61,636 bases of DNA from assembly GCA_910586045.1 (NCBI GenBank), contig CAJUIH010000006.1:1-61636 (forward strand). Reading direction: 5' to 3'. Below are positions 36,645 to 45,254 of the stretch, in pieces. A program made the position numbers and the translations under genes. This stretch comes from an uncultured Eubacterium sp. Its GTDB lineage: Bacteria > Bacillota > Clostridia > Lachnospirales > Lachnospiraceae. Position 1 is the stretch's first letter. Each line of letters opens with the position of its first letter. A model generated the notes under the pieces. It had not been told where the DNA came from and searched no databases. It saw only the letters and a program-made list of their open reading frames with translations.

Positions 36645-37360
36645 ATATGTGTCCCCCAATAATGATTAATCTGCGCTTTGACTTCCTGCAGGTGGGAACG
36701 GCTTACCGGCAAAGCCGTTCCATTTTTCAATACCGCCATACCATCTTTGATCTGCATAATATGGATCATATTTACAATGCATCCCCGGTCAATATAGATA
36801 AATTCTTCCGCGCCCAATTCTTCATAAACTTGCTGCAGACTTTTACGTACTTTTGAGATTCCGCCGGCGGTGGTAATGCTGGCATTTTTTCCATCGCGCG
36901 CAATATAGTAAATCTCCCGGTAAGGGATTTTTTCAAACCGGCTGTTTGTCTGAATCGTATAAGCTTTTCCATCTTCCAGAACAATCAGCCGGACTGCATC
37001 CTGAATCGCGGCAGGTAGGCGTTTTTGCATGTCATTTTTTGGTACATATCGAAAAATCGACAATTCAAACGCATCAATCGCATACTCTATATGGGATGTA
37101 ATAAAAATAATCTTTACATTGGGCAGAAATGGTTTGATTTTCTGTGCAATCTCCATTCCCGTATTGCCCGGCATTTCTATGTCCAGTAAAATCAAGTCAA
37201 AGAAAAAATGATCTTCCGTAATATCATATAACAGATTGCCGCTGTCCGTATACATTTCTGTTTGATACACACTTGTGCATTCCTTGATACACATTTCCAG
37301 AATTTCCTTATGCGTTTGCACGGCTGTTTGGTCGTCATCGCAAACTGCTATATGTAACAC
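36641..37360 (-). CDS. LytTR-family response regulator
   Basis: 239 residues. A receiver domain (about 1-120) with the DDD acidic pocket at 8-10 and phosphoacceptor Asp in LILLDIEMPGN (about 58), then a LytTR DNA-binding domain (about 135-235). The start is a GTG (37358-37360) with GAGGTGATAG upstream. It is the first gene of the pair with the AgrC-like kinase; the ABC operon downstream is a likely target. Confidence 0.93.
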   Translation of the reverse strand: MLHIAVCDDDQTAVQTHKEILEMCIKECTSVYQTEMYTDSGNLLYDITEDHFFFDLILLDIEMPGNTGMEIAQKIKPFLPNVKIIFITSHIEYAIDAFELSIFRYVPKNDMQKRLPAAIQDAVRLIVLEDGKAYTIQTNSRFEKIPYREIYYIARDGKNASITTAGGISKVRKSLQQVYEELGAEEFIYIDRGCIVNMIHIMQIKDGMAVLKNGTALPVSRSHLQEVKAQINHYWGTHI

Positions 37361-37442
37361 CCTATCACCTCATTTCATTGATTTTATGCTTTTGATTTAT
37401 AAACTTTATTCCGGCTTTTACCATGATAGCTTCTAACTTAGA

Positions 37443-37468
37443 AAAAAAAGAGAGCTTTAAACCCTCTG
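37443..37468 (-). terminator. Terminator downstream of the decayed kinase locus
   Basis: On the minus strand an AGAGGGTTTAAAGCTCTC hairpin is followed by eight T. A second hairpin, CCTTAAA/TTTAAGG, lies just before it at about 37472-37497. Confidence 0.6.
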
Positions 37469-37548
37469 TCCTTAAACTACTGTAAGCACATATTTAAGGC
37501 TCAAATTTAATAATGGCTTTCAAACATTCATTACAATTCTTAGTCTTA

Positions 37549-37690
37549 TCAATATTTCTTCAAAATAATTTGAATATCTTTTCTCTTTCTATCTGGTAAA
37601 CGACTCGCAAAAACAGAAAACAGTTTTGTATCTGTATATACTTTATTTATATCTGGAAAACACAGCAAAGGTGTAAAGCCGTTATTTATC
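37549..37690 (-). pseudogene. Fragment of a HipA-associated protein
   Basis: An open stretch without a start codon reads NGFTPLLCFPDINKVYTDTK and then LFSVFASRLPDRKRKD, ending ILKKY-stop. The FPDxNKVYxSxxLFxxFxxRxP pattern recalls the small proteins or N-terminal segments that accompany HipA-like kinases. No beginning is left, so this is a truncated relic. It directly follows the kinase relic on the same strand. Confidence 0.5.
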
Positions 37691-38110
37691 GTTAGACAAA
37701 AGATACTTTTTTATAAGTTTTTTTCTTTTTTCCATTAAAACCTCATCATATTTATTAAGTATATCACAAATATTCTCCTCTGTCACAAATTTTTCTATGT
37801 TGTCTACTGTACCCTTTGTCTGATTTACTTTTACTCTCAACAATATTAAAACTTATCGATCCTTCTCTTCCTTTAAACATGCCTATCTCAATTTTTGCAC
37901 ATGGAATTCCAATTAATCCTGCAATGTCACTTGCAATACATTCTGATACATGATCTGTTGTTCCTACATCCTTTTTATATTTAAATAATCCTGTTTGATC
38001 TGTATCTGTATTGATTAACCATAATTTTTTACTACACCCACTTCCTTCATTTTTAAAACTGCCAATGATGGCACAGCTAAAAAATCTCTGACACATTTTA
38101 TCTGCTCGCC
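37682..38110 (-). pseudogene. Decayed HipA-like kinase
   Basis: The frame 37764-38096 encodes KLWLINTDTDQTGLFKYKK and SECIASDIAGLIGIPCAKIE, typical of the N-lobe of HipA/CtkA-type Ser/Thr kinases. After about 70 residues it changes frame, and a second frame (about 37682-37815) reads KGTVDNIEKFVTEENICDIL and ends KKLIKKYLLSNDK-stop, like the C-terminal tail of the same protein. The catalytic and DFG regions between them are missing. So this is an internally deleted, frameshifted relic. Confidence 0.65.
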
Positions 38111-38335
38111 AATCTTTCTTGGTAAATCTGGTAGTCCAAAATAATGCCTGAAGTATTTATAATCCAAAACTTTAAATACCTCTTTTTCAAGATCTATGTC
38201 ACAAAAAAACTCAGCTTGCATTTTATCATATAACTTCTGCAGAGTAACCCAATATTCAACGGTTGTTCCCATCATTTCAGAAAGCTTACCAGCCATATCA
38301 ATCGACAGATTTTTCTTTCCCTGTTGTCTTTCTTA
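38015..38335 (-). pseudogene. Truncated HigA-like antitoxin
   Basis: From about 38323 the frame reads QGKKNLSIDMAGKLSEMMGT, then TVEYWVTLQKLYDKM, matching the second half of the HigA-type helix-turn-helix; the first half is absent and a stop codon lies just upstream. The remaining part (to 38015) has the FGLPDLP and FLAVPSLAVLK linker seen in longer antitoxin-like proteins. The ATG at 38296 is internal to the domain. A relic of an antitoxin gene, next to the kinase relic. Confidence 0.6.
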
Positions 38336-38357
38336 CTAAAACTCCTATTTTTTTATT

Positions 38358-39023
38358 TCATATTCCTTTACTACAATTCATTATTTTACAAAAAATGATC
38401 GCCACCAATGTACTAATTAACGTCGCCACAATTGCTGGCCCCACGATTGCAGCCGGATTCACGCTCCCATACTGCGAACGATAAGCAATCATATTCACAG
38501 GAATCAACTGCAGCGATGAAATATTCAAAATTAAAAACGTGCACATTTCATTACTAGCCGTTCCATTTGACACCACTCGGACTTTTCCCTTTTTTCTTCT
38601 GCTGCCTCTGCTTTGTTTCTCACGAAATCCAGCTTCATCTTTCCTCCCTCTGCGTTCCTCCTCCAGCTTCTCCAGTTCTTCGATTGCCCTAATCCCCGCC
38701 GGCGTAGCCGCCCACCCAAGTCCAAACACATTGGCTATAAAATTTTCCGCTATATATTGGTTCGCCGCATGCCCCCGCGGGATTCTTGGAAACAAAAACC
38801 GCAGTAACGGCTTCAGGCAACGCACTGCGCTTCTTATTATCCCCGCTTTTTCTGCGATCCTCATAATCCCCACCCACAACGACATCACCCCTGTCATTGC
38901 AATGCATAAAGTTACAGCTTCTTTTGACGAATCAATTGCCGCCTGCGTCACTTCTGGAAGCGTACCGGTGCATGCCGCATACAATATTCCCAAGACAATC
39001 ATTAATCCCCATAAATAATTCAT
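38358..39023 (-). CDS. spmA: Spore maturation protein A, with basic insertion
   Basis: 221 residues, longer than the usual length of about 195. Membrane helices at the start (MNYLWGLMIVLGILYAACTG), the SpmA signatures FGLGWAATPAGIRAIEELEKL and NEMCTFLILNISSLQLIPVN, and YRSQYGSVNPAAIVGP. An extra, strongly basic and charged segment (about 121-153, RRGRKDE ... GSRRKKGKVR) separates these. GGGTGGGAAT precedes the ATG at 39023. spmB is 9 kb downstream instead of adjacent. Confidence 0.92.
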   Translation of the reverse strand: MNYLWGLMIVLGILYAACTGTLPEVTQAAIDSSKEAVTLCIAMTGVMSLWVGIMRIAEKAGIIRSAVRCLKPLLRFLFPRIPRGHAANQYIAENFIANVFGLGWAATPAGIRAIEELEKLEEERRGRKDEAGFREKQSRGSRRKKGKVRVVSNGTASNEMCTFLILNISSLQLIPVNMIAYRSQYGSVNPAAIVGPAIVATLISTLVAIIFCKIMNCSKGI

Positions 39024-39119
39024 ATTCCCACCCTGTACAGTGATCGTTCTACTATCTATATGTTGCATTCCGTATTTCCATACTTTCATTCCTTATGAAA
39101 AAAGGTATCGTTTTCTAAT

Positions 39120-39159
39120 TTATCCACAAGAAAACCTGTTTCCTTCCTTTTTATCCACA
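39120..39159. promoter_or_regulatory. Two perfect DnaA-box sequences
   Basis: TTATCCACA occurs at 39120-39128 and again at 39151-39159, same orientation, 31 bases apart (about three helical turns), in the intergenic space between spmA and the DUF885 gene. Both match the consensus DnaA box. DnaA binding is inferred. Confidence 0.55.
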
Positions 39160-39256
39160 GAATCACTCAAATCATTCACAGAATGCCAGAAAAGGAATAA
39201 ACCAGATCATCTCTCATATATTAAAACAATATCTGCTTATTTAGAAAAGAGGAATT

Positions 39257-41074
39257 ATGGATTCGATCAAACACACCCTGCATACCCTGCGTCATAAAAT
39301 ACGTTCCTCCCTCTTCATCCCCATTTTCATTCTATGCTCCATCCTTGGAACGCTAGGCCTTTACCAGCTAAACGGCCGTTCCATGGCCATATCAACAGCG
39401 TCGTATACCAGCTCCCAGCCAACGAAAAAGAGCGATGAAAAACAATTTTATGCTTTTCTAAAAAAACTGTTTCAGGACGAAGTAACCGCAAATACACTGA
39501 ACCTTCATTTTACCCTTGCAGATCCGGCTTCTGCGGATATACCAAAATATCCTGTTACTTTCGGAGAAATAAGTACCGATGCAGAAGCGCAAAATCTGGC
39601 TTCATTGGAAAACATAAAAAATGAACTCCTGACCTACGATCCCTCCTCACTGTCTATTGCTGCCCGGTTAACGTATGATATCCTAAAAGACTCCATTGAC
39701 CGAAAGCTGGAAATGGCCCCTTACTATTATTATGAAGAATTGCTTGGTTCCACCAACGGCACACAGTCGGAATACCCGATCTTGCTTGCGGAATATCAAT
39801 TTTATTCGAAAAAAGATGTGGAAGATTATCTGGAACTCTTATCACAATACGATACTTATATGAAACAGCTCTGCCAATTTGAAAAAGAAAAATCGAAAAA
39901 AGGCCTGTTTATGAACGAAACTGCTGCCTTAAACTTAATCGATCAGTGCCGCGCCTTTATTCCGGATGATTCAAAAACATCCTTTTGGGAAACAACTTTT
40001 TCCGAACGTCTGAACAAGATCAAAGATCTGACAAAAAAAGAAAAAAAAGACTTTATCAAACAAAACCATGAACAATTAATGGAACATGTCTATCCTGCGT
40101 ACCGTAATCTGATTGCGGTACTGAAAGCTTTAAAAAACACAGGAAAAAATACACAAGGGCTATGCTATTTTGAAGACGGAAAAAAGTATTATGAACTGTT
40201 GGTCAAATCCATGACAGGCTCCGACCACACGGTTCCAGAACTTGAAAAAATGGTAGAATCCAAACGGGAACACCATATCGAAGAATTATCCGAGCTTGCT
40301 GCGCCAACCGCCCAGACTGCGGCGTCTGCCTCGGATCATACACCGGAAGATTTTCTGGAACACCTAAAAAAATGTATGCAAACTTCGTTTCCAGCCTGCC
40401 CGGATGCAAACTATACGGTAAAAACGGTAAATAAAAAACTGCAGGATTTTTTGTCTCCCGCTTTTTACCTGACCTCTCCGTTAGACCAATATAAAGATAA
40501 TTGCATTTACATAAACCCGGGCAGCCAATACAGTGAAATCCAGCTTTTCACAACACTTGCACACGAAGGATATCCCGGACATTTATACCAGACGATCTAC
40601 TCCTATTCCAAAAAACTGTCTCCGATCCGTTATCTTCTCTACCATGGCGGATATACCGAAGGATGGGCCACTTATGTAGAAATGCTTTCCTACCAATACG
40701 CGGGCCTTGATGAAAAAACCGCAAGGGCACTGATGTTAAATCAGGACGCTACTTTAAGTTTATACGCTACGATTGATATGGGCGTTCATTATGAAGGCTG
40801 GTCGCTCGCCGATACAGTTGATTTTTTATCTTCCTACGGCATTACCAAAACGTCCGTTATTTCAAATATTTACCAGACCATTTTAGAAAACCCGGCAAAC
40901 TATTTAAAATATTATATTGGATATCTGCAATTCCTGGAATTAAAAGACAAGGCAAAAGCTTTTTATGGAAACGATTATTCGGAACTGCTGTTTCATACAG
41001 CAATCTTAGATATGGGTTCCGCACCCTTTTATATTTTGGAAAAATACATGAATCACTATTATAAAGCTTCCTGA
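39257..41074 (+). CDS. DUF885 family metallopeptidase-like protein
   Basis: 605 residues. An N-terminal membrane anchor or signal (about 17-38), then a long helical domain and the DUF885 core with AHEGYPGHLYQ near residue 436, a HExxxxH-type zinc-binding motif, followed by GYTEGWATYVEMLSY near 470. Members are thought to be membrane or secreted zinc carboxypeptidases. AAAAGAGGAATT precedes the ATG. It is transcribed alone, with a terminator behind. Confidence 0.9.
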   Translation: MDSIKHTLHTLRHKIRSSLFIPIFILCSILGTLGLYQLNGRSMAISTASYTSSQPTKKSDEKQFYAFLKKLFQDEVTANTLNLHFTLADPASADIPKYPVTFGEISTDAEAQNLASLENIKNELLTYDPSSLSIAARLTYDILKDSIDRKLEMAPYYYYEELLGSTNGTQSEYPILLAEYQFYSKKDVEDYLELLSQYDTYMKQLCQFEKEKSKKGLFMNETAALNLIDQCRAFIPDDSKTSFWETTFSERLNKIKDLTKKEKKDFIKQNHEQLMEHVYPAYRNLIAVLKALKNTGKNTQGLCYFEDGKKYYELLVKSMTGSDHTVPELEKMVESKREHHIEELSELAAPTAQTAASASDHTPEDFLEHLKKCMQTSFPACPDANYTVKTVNKKLQDFLSPAFYLTSPLDQYKDNCIYINPGSQYSEIQLFTTLAHEGYPGHLYQTIYSYSKKLSPIRYLLYHGGYTEGWATYVEMLSYQYAGLDEKTARALMLNQDATLSLYATIDMGVHYEGWSLADTVDFLSSYGITKTSVISNIYQTILENPANYLKYYIGYLQFLELKDKAKAFYGNDYSELLFHTAILDMGSAPFYILEKYMNHYYKAS

Positions 41075-41096
41075 TCCCTCCAATGATACAATTGAA

Positions 41097-41126
41097 AACA
41101 GCGTGTCCATCCCTAAACACGCTGTT
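41097..41126 (+). terminator. Terminator of the DUF885 gene
   Basis: A 10-bp perfect stem, AACAGCGTGT / ACACGCTGTT, followed by the T-rich ATTTCTATTT. Confidence 0.75.
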
Positions 41127-41167
41127 ATTTCTATTTGCATCATATAGCCCAGACCGCCCATTACCGC

Positions 41168-41192
41168 TAAGTTATTTCGGGACAGTTCCTAA
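41168..41192 (-). repeat. Solo 25-bp inverted-repeat end of the origin-side element
   Basis: TAAGTTATTTCGGGACAGTT plus CCTAA matches the 25-bp terminal repeats of the element at 58347-58508 with few differences. It covers the rsmI stop codon. No second arm is present nearby, so it is a solo end or the scar of an excised copy. Confidence 0.65.
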
Positions 41193-42034
41193 GGCAGATC
41201 CAATAACGCCTGGTAAACATCCCGTTTTGAAATCCCGCGGTCTTTTGCAACCATACGCATTGCTTCTTTATGGGAAATCCCCTTTTTTTCATAATAAAGC
41301 ATGTGTTCTTCGAATGACAGAGAACACCATTCCTTTTGCTGCTGCTCTTCAATTTCCTCGTAAGACTTTCCTTTAATCACCAGGACATATTCTCCACGCG
41401 GCTGCTGTTCTTTATAGTACCCACACGCTTCTTTCAAAGTAGTGCGCATCATCTCCTCATGTTTTTTCGTCAGCTCACGGCAAAGGGAAAGCTGCCGGTC
41501 TCCAAGGGTTTCGTACAAATCCTTTAACGTCTGCGTTAAATGATGCGGCGCTTCATACAAAAGGATCGTTCGCGTTTCTGATTTTAACCCTTCCAGTATT
41601 CTGCCCCTCTGCTTTTTATCACGCGGCAAAAATGCTTCAAAACAAAACCTTCGCGCAGGTAATCCGGAAACTGTCAATCCGGTAATACAGGCGGCAGGCC
41701 CGGGTAATGCCGTTACTGTAATCCCCGCTTCCTGGCAGATTCTTACCAGTTCCTCTCCTGGATCCGAGATTCCTGGCGTTCCGGCATCCGTAATTAACGC
41801 GATATTCGTTCCTTTCTTTATTTTTTCCGCAAGCTGATAGGCTTTCTCTATTTTGTTGTACTCATGATAACTTGACATAGGCGTTTGAATCTGAAAGTGA
41901 TTTAACAGCTTAATGGAATTTCTAGTATCCTCCGCTGCGATCAAATCCACTTCACGTAAAGTACGCAGAACACGCAGTGTAATATCTTCCAAATTTCCAA
42001 TGGGAGTAGCACATAAATATAATTTTCCTGTCAT
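41189..42034 (-). CDS. rsmI: 16S rRNA 2'-O-methyltransferase RsmI
   Basis: 281 residues from the ATG at 42034 (ATAGGAGAATT upstream). SAM-dependent enzyme that methylates the ribose of C1402 in 16S rRNA. Motifs: LYLCATPIGNLEDITLRVL, LIAAEDTRNS, ITDAGTPGISDPGEELV, ALPGPAACITGL and the C-terminal helical domain (ISHKEAMRMVAKDRGISKRDVY). The stop codon lies inside the solo repeat end at 41168-41192. Confidence 0.96.
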   Translation of the reverse strand: MTGKLYLCATPIGNLEDITLRVLRTLREVDLIAAEDTRNSIKLLNHFQIQTPMSSYHEYNKIEKAYQLAEKIKKGTNIALITDAGTPGISDPGEELVRICQEAGITVTALPGPAACITGLTVSGLPARRFCFEAFLPRDKKQRGRILEGLKSETRTILLYEAPHHLTQTLKDLYETLGDRQLSLCRELTKKHEEMMRTTLKEACGYYKEQQPRGEYVLVIKGKSYEEIEEQQQKEWCSLSFEEHMLYYEKKGISHKEAMRMVAKDRGISKRDVYQALLDLP

Positions 42035-42092
42035 AATTCTCCTATCCTGCATAACTTCCTTTTGCACAATGCATTCCTAATAAAACAGTTCC

Positions 42093-42833
42093 CTAATATC
42101 CATACCATTCTATGATCTCGTCGGTATAAACCCCTTGTGCCTGATATACGATCAGCGGTTTCTCAACTGTCATCCGCGGTTTTCCTCCGCGCAGACCTTC
42201 GATCAATACCATATTCGGCTCCCGGTCTATATAAGGATATACTAACCGCATCCGCTTTGGCTCAATTCCGTATTTTGTCATTACACACATGATTTCAGAT
42301 AACCGGAATGGACGGTGAACCATATAGAATCTTCCTTTTGGCAGCAGTAATTTCGTACTCTCCCGCATAATATCTTCCAAAGTACAAAAGATTTCGTGCC
42401 TGGCAATTGTCTTGGCATCCAAATTGTTTTGCAAACCATGGTTTCCAATCATATACGGAGGATTTACCGTAACCACATGAAAAGAAGATGCCCCAAATAT
42501 TCTGGAAGCATCTTTGATATCTCCGGACACAATCTCTATTTTCGATTCTAATTTGTTTAACCGCACGCTTCTTTTGGCCATATCCGCACTTTCCTGCTGT
42601 ATTTCCAATCCGGTAAAATGCGTACCATTTGTTTTTGCTTCCAATAAAATCGGGATAATACCCGTCCCGGTTCCAAGGTCCAGCGCCCGCTCCCCGGATT
42701 TTACCTGTGCAAATCCAGAAAGCAGAACCGCATCCATTCCAAAACAGAACCGTTTGGGATCCTGAATAATCACATACCCGTTTCTTTGCAGTTCGTCCAA
42801 GCGCTCTCCCGGACGAAGATTATTTGCTGTCAT
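42093..42833 (-). CDS. trmN6: tRNA1(Val) (adenine37-N6)-methyltransferase-like
   Basis: 246 residues, class I methyltransferase. SAM motif LDLGTGTGIIPILLEAK near residue 52 and the adenine-N6 catalytic motif VNPPYM near 125. Annotated as TrmN6-like (YabB in Bacillus) on the motif and its place next to ricT and rsmI. The start overlaps the ricT stop by 14 bases, so the genes are coupled. Confidence 0.92.
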   Translation of the reverse strand: MTANNLRPGERLDELQRNGYVIIQDPKRFCFGMDAVLLSGFAQVKSGERALDLGTGTGIIPILLEAKTNGTHFTGLEIQQESADMAKRSVRLNKLESKIEIVSGDIKDASRIFGASSFHVVTVNPPYMIGNHGLQNNLDAKTIARHEIFCTLEDIMRESTKLLLPKGRFYMVHRPFRLSEIMCVMTKYGIEPKRMRLVYPYIDREPNMVLIEGLRGGKPRMTVEKPLIVYQAQGVYTDEIIEWYGY

Positions 42834-43725
42834 CTAACTTCGATTTTCCTTCCCTGTCCTCTAATACCGATAATTTCTTGATTTCTTCCGCAGATACTTT
42901 CACCTTATGTCTCTTTGCCCTGAACTTTAAATCACTGACCTTATATTCCCGCAGTTCCTTTTCTCCATTTACATCTACTTTGACTTTCACCAACTGCCGC
43001 AGGACGCCGACACTTTGTACCTCCCCTTTTAAACCGTCGTTTGTTGTTACATATTCATTGATCTCCGGCAGGTTGCTATTCAAATATTCATACGTATTCT
43101 GTTCGTATTTTAAGCAGCACATCAACCGTCCGCAGGCGCCGGATATTTTGGTCGGATTCAACGATAGATTTTGTTCTTTTGCCATCTTAATCGACACGGG
43201 GATAAACTCTGACAAATAGGAGGAACAGCATAATTCTCTGCCGCAAATACCCATTCCTCCTAAAATCTTTGTTTCATCACGAACACCAATCTGGCGCAGT
43301 TCGATTCTGGTACGAAATACGGACGCCAAATCTTTGACCAGTTCCCGGAAATCGATCCTTCCATCCGCGGTAAAATAAAACAACAGCTTATTATTATCAA
43401 AGGTATATTCCGCCTGTACCAGTTTCATTTCCAATCCATGCTTTTCAATTTTCTCCAGACATATTTTATAAGCATTCTCCTGCTTTTCCTTATTCTTTCT
43501 CTGTTGTTTCTCATCTTCTTCTGTCGCAATCCGGATAATCGGTTTCAGCGGCTGCGGTACTTTTTCATCTGCAATCTCTCTGGTCGGAATCATTACAACA
43601 CCAAATTCCACCCCACGTGCCGTTTCCACAATCACATGCGTCCCGGTTTCTATTTCCAGGCCCAAAGGATCAAAATAATAAATCTTACCTGCATTCCGAA
43701 ATCTGATCCCCACAATTTTTGTCAT
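42820..43725 (-). CDS. ricT: PSP1-domain protein RicT (YaaT)
   Basis: 301 residues. The N-terminal FDPLGLEIETGTHVIVETARG and the PSP1 core with GGMGICGRELCCSSYLSEF and SGACGRLMCCLKYEQ are diagnostic; the conserved cysteines bind iron-sulfur clusters in the RicAFT complex of Bacillus, which promotes RNA processing by RNase Y and sporulation. It follows holB by five bases. Confidence 0.95.
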   Translation of the reverse strand: MTKIVGIRFRNAGKIYYFDPLGLEIETGTHVIVETARGVEFGVVMIPTREIADEKVPQPLKPIIRIATEEDEKQQRKNKEKQENAYKICLEKIEKHGLEMKLVQAEYTFDNNKLLFYFTADGRIDFRELVKDLASVFRTRIELRQIGVRDETKILGGMGICGRELCCSSYLSEFIPVSIKMAKEQNLSLNPTKISGACGRLMCCLKYEQNTYEYLNSNLPEINEYVTTNDGLKGEVQSVGVLRQLVKVKVDVNGEKELREYKVSDLKFRAKRHKVKVSAEEIKKLSVLEDREGKSKLDDSK

Positions 43726-43730
43726 ACTGC

Positions 43731-44726
43731 TTAATTCTCCTTCATTGTCAACAATAATAATTCCACCACAATATCAAAATTTACATTGGCGTTGAGCCTG
43801 ATCTTCGCTTTTTCCAATGCCTTTAAAATCTCCTGTATGCCATGATACGAACTTTGGCTTGCCTGTTTTTTAATCTCATAGACCTGTTCCTTAAAAATCA
43901 AGCTGTTAATATCCATCGTAGCCTTATACATCAGTACATCCCGGTACCATACCATCATAATATCAAAATAATCATGAATCGATAATTTGTATGTTCCGAT
44001 TTGTTTGACTGCTTCTCCCATTTCATACACATCAATGTCTTTCACCCGTTTCATTAACTGGACCGCAGAATCTTTTAACTCATTAAAATCTTCAGAAGAC
44101 GCTAACTGAATCGCTTTTCCAACATTCCCCTGTGCAAACGCGGTACTAAGCTCCGCTTGATAATCCGGAATCTGATAACGTTTCATTAAAAGATTTTTTA
44201 TCTTATGGTCCAGGACCGGTTTTAACTGCAAACAGACACAGCGTGACAAAATGGTCGGCAAAAATGAATCTGCATTTGTAGTAAGCAGCAGGATCACCGC
44301 ATATTCCGGCGGCTCTTCGATCGTTTTGAGCAAGGCATTTTGCGCCTGCTGATTCATTTTTTCCGCTTCGTCTACAATATAGATTTTATAGCGGCTATTA
44401 TAAGGCTTAATTAAAATATCCTGATTGATCTGTTTTCGTATATTATCTACAGAAATCGTATTTTCTTTCTCATGTGTGACATATAAGATGTCCGGATGAT
44501 TATGACTGGCGGCCTGCTTACAGGAATGGCATTCCGTACAGCTTTCTGTCCCTTTTTTTTCACACTGCAGCGCCGCTGCAAAAGCCTCCGCAAGCATCAT
44601 TTTTCCCGATCCATCCGGCCCGCTTAAAATATACGCATGCGATACCCTGTCCAGTACAATTGCATTTTGAAAGTGCCCGATGATCTGCTCATGACCTATG
44701 ATGTCTTTAAATCCAGCCATATCCAC
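43731..44726 (-). CDS. holB: DNA polymerase III delta-prime subunit
   Basis: 331 residues, AAA+ clamp-loader subunit. Walker A-like GPDGSGKMMLAEAFA near residue 35, a zinc module CEKKGTESCTECHSC (about 52-66), Walker B IVDEAEKM near 115 and a TILSRC sensor region near 160. Helps load the beta clamp. In the same run as ricT and yaaR. Confidence 0.95.
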   Translation of the reverse strand: MDMAGFKDIIGHEQIIGHFQNAIVLDRVSHAYILSGPDGSGKMMLAEAFAAALQCEKKGTESCTECHSCKQAASHNHPDILYVTHEKENTISVDNIRKQINQDILIKPYNSRYKIYIVDEAEKMNQQAQNALLKTIEEPPEYAVILLLTTNADSFLPTILSRCVCLQLKPVLDHKIKNLLMKRYQIPDYQAELSTAFAQGNVGKAIQLASSEDFNELKDSAVQLMKRVKDIDVYEMGEAVKQIGTYKLSIHDYFDIMMVWYRDVLMYKATMDINSLIFKEQVYEIKKQASQSSYHGIQEILKALEKAKIRLNANVNFDIVVELLLLTMKEN

Positions 44727-44768
44727 ACCTCTCTTTCCGTAAAATATGGATCCAATCCCTGCTCATAC

Positions 44769-45209
44769 TCAAGTAAAAATATCTAATAATAACCCGGTAA
44801 TCTCACCAATTTTGCTTAATATCTTAATATGGTCCTTTTCTTCTTCACAAAGCTCCTGTGCAAGTTCATCCAAATTTCCATCCACCAGCCTGATAATGCC
44901 ATAAACCCGGTGCCTTCCCCTGCGGTCTAAAAAATTCTCCCTTGAAAACTTATGGGAACGGTTTACAATTTCATTTAAAAACTCCTTAATTTGCCCGCGA
45001 TATTTTTTCATATCACGAATATCCATATGACGCGCAATCAATTCACCCTGTTTTGTAATATCTTTAAGCATTCGCTCCAATTGCTGCTGCAAATCTTCAT
45101 CTTCAATCGCGTTTGTCAGCGCAAATCGAAACCCATCTCCTGCGTTTTCCACCGGCGCTGTATTCCCTGTCTGTGGAACTGCCGACGCTTGATTTACTTT
45201 AATATCCAT
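44769..45209 (-). CDS. yaaR: YaaR (DUF327) family protein
   Basis: 146 residues, helical; MDIKVNQ at the start, the central DIRDMKKYRGQIKEFLNEIV and the LVDGNLDELAQELCEEEKD signature are typical of YaaR. The function is unknown, but the gene is kept next to holB in many Firmicutes. The decarboxylase gene precedes it. Confidence 0.92.
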   Translation of the reverse strand: MDIKVNQASAVPQTGNTAPVENAGDGFRFALTNAIEDEDLQQQLERMLKDITKQGELIARHMDIRDMKKYRGQIKEFLNEIVNRSHKFSRENFLDRRGRHRVYGIIRLVDGNLDELAQELCEEEKDHIKILSKIGEITGLLLDIFT

Positions 45210-45254
45210 AACGATGCAAACACCGCCTTACTTTTTTATTTATACTCATACAGA

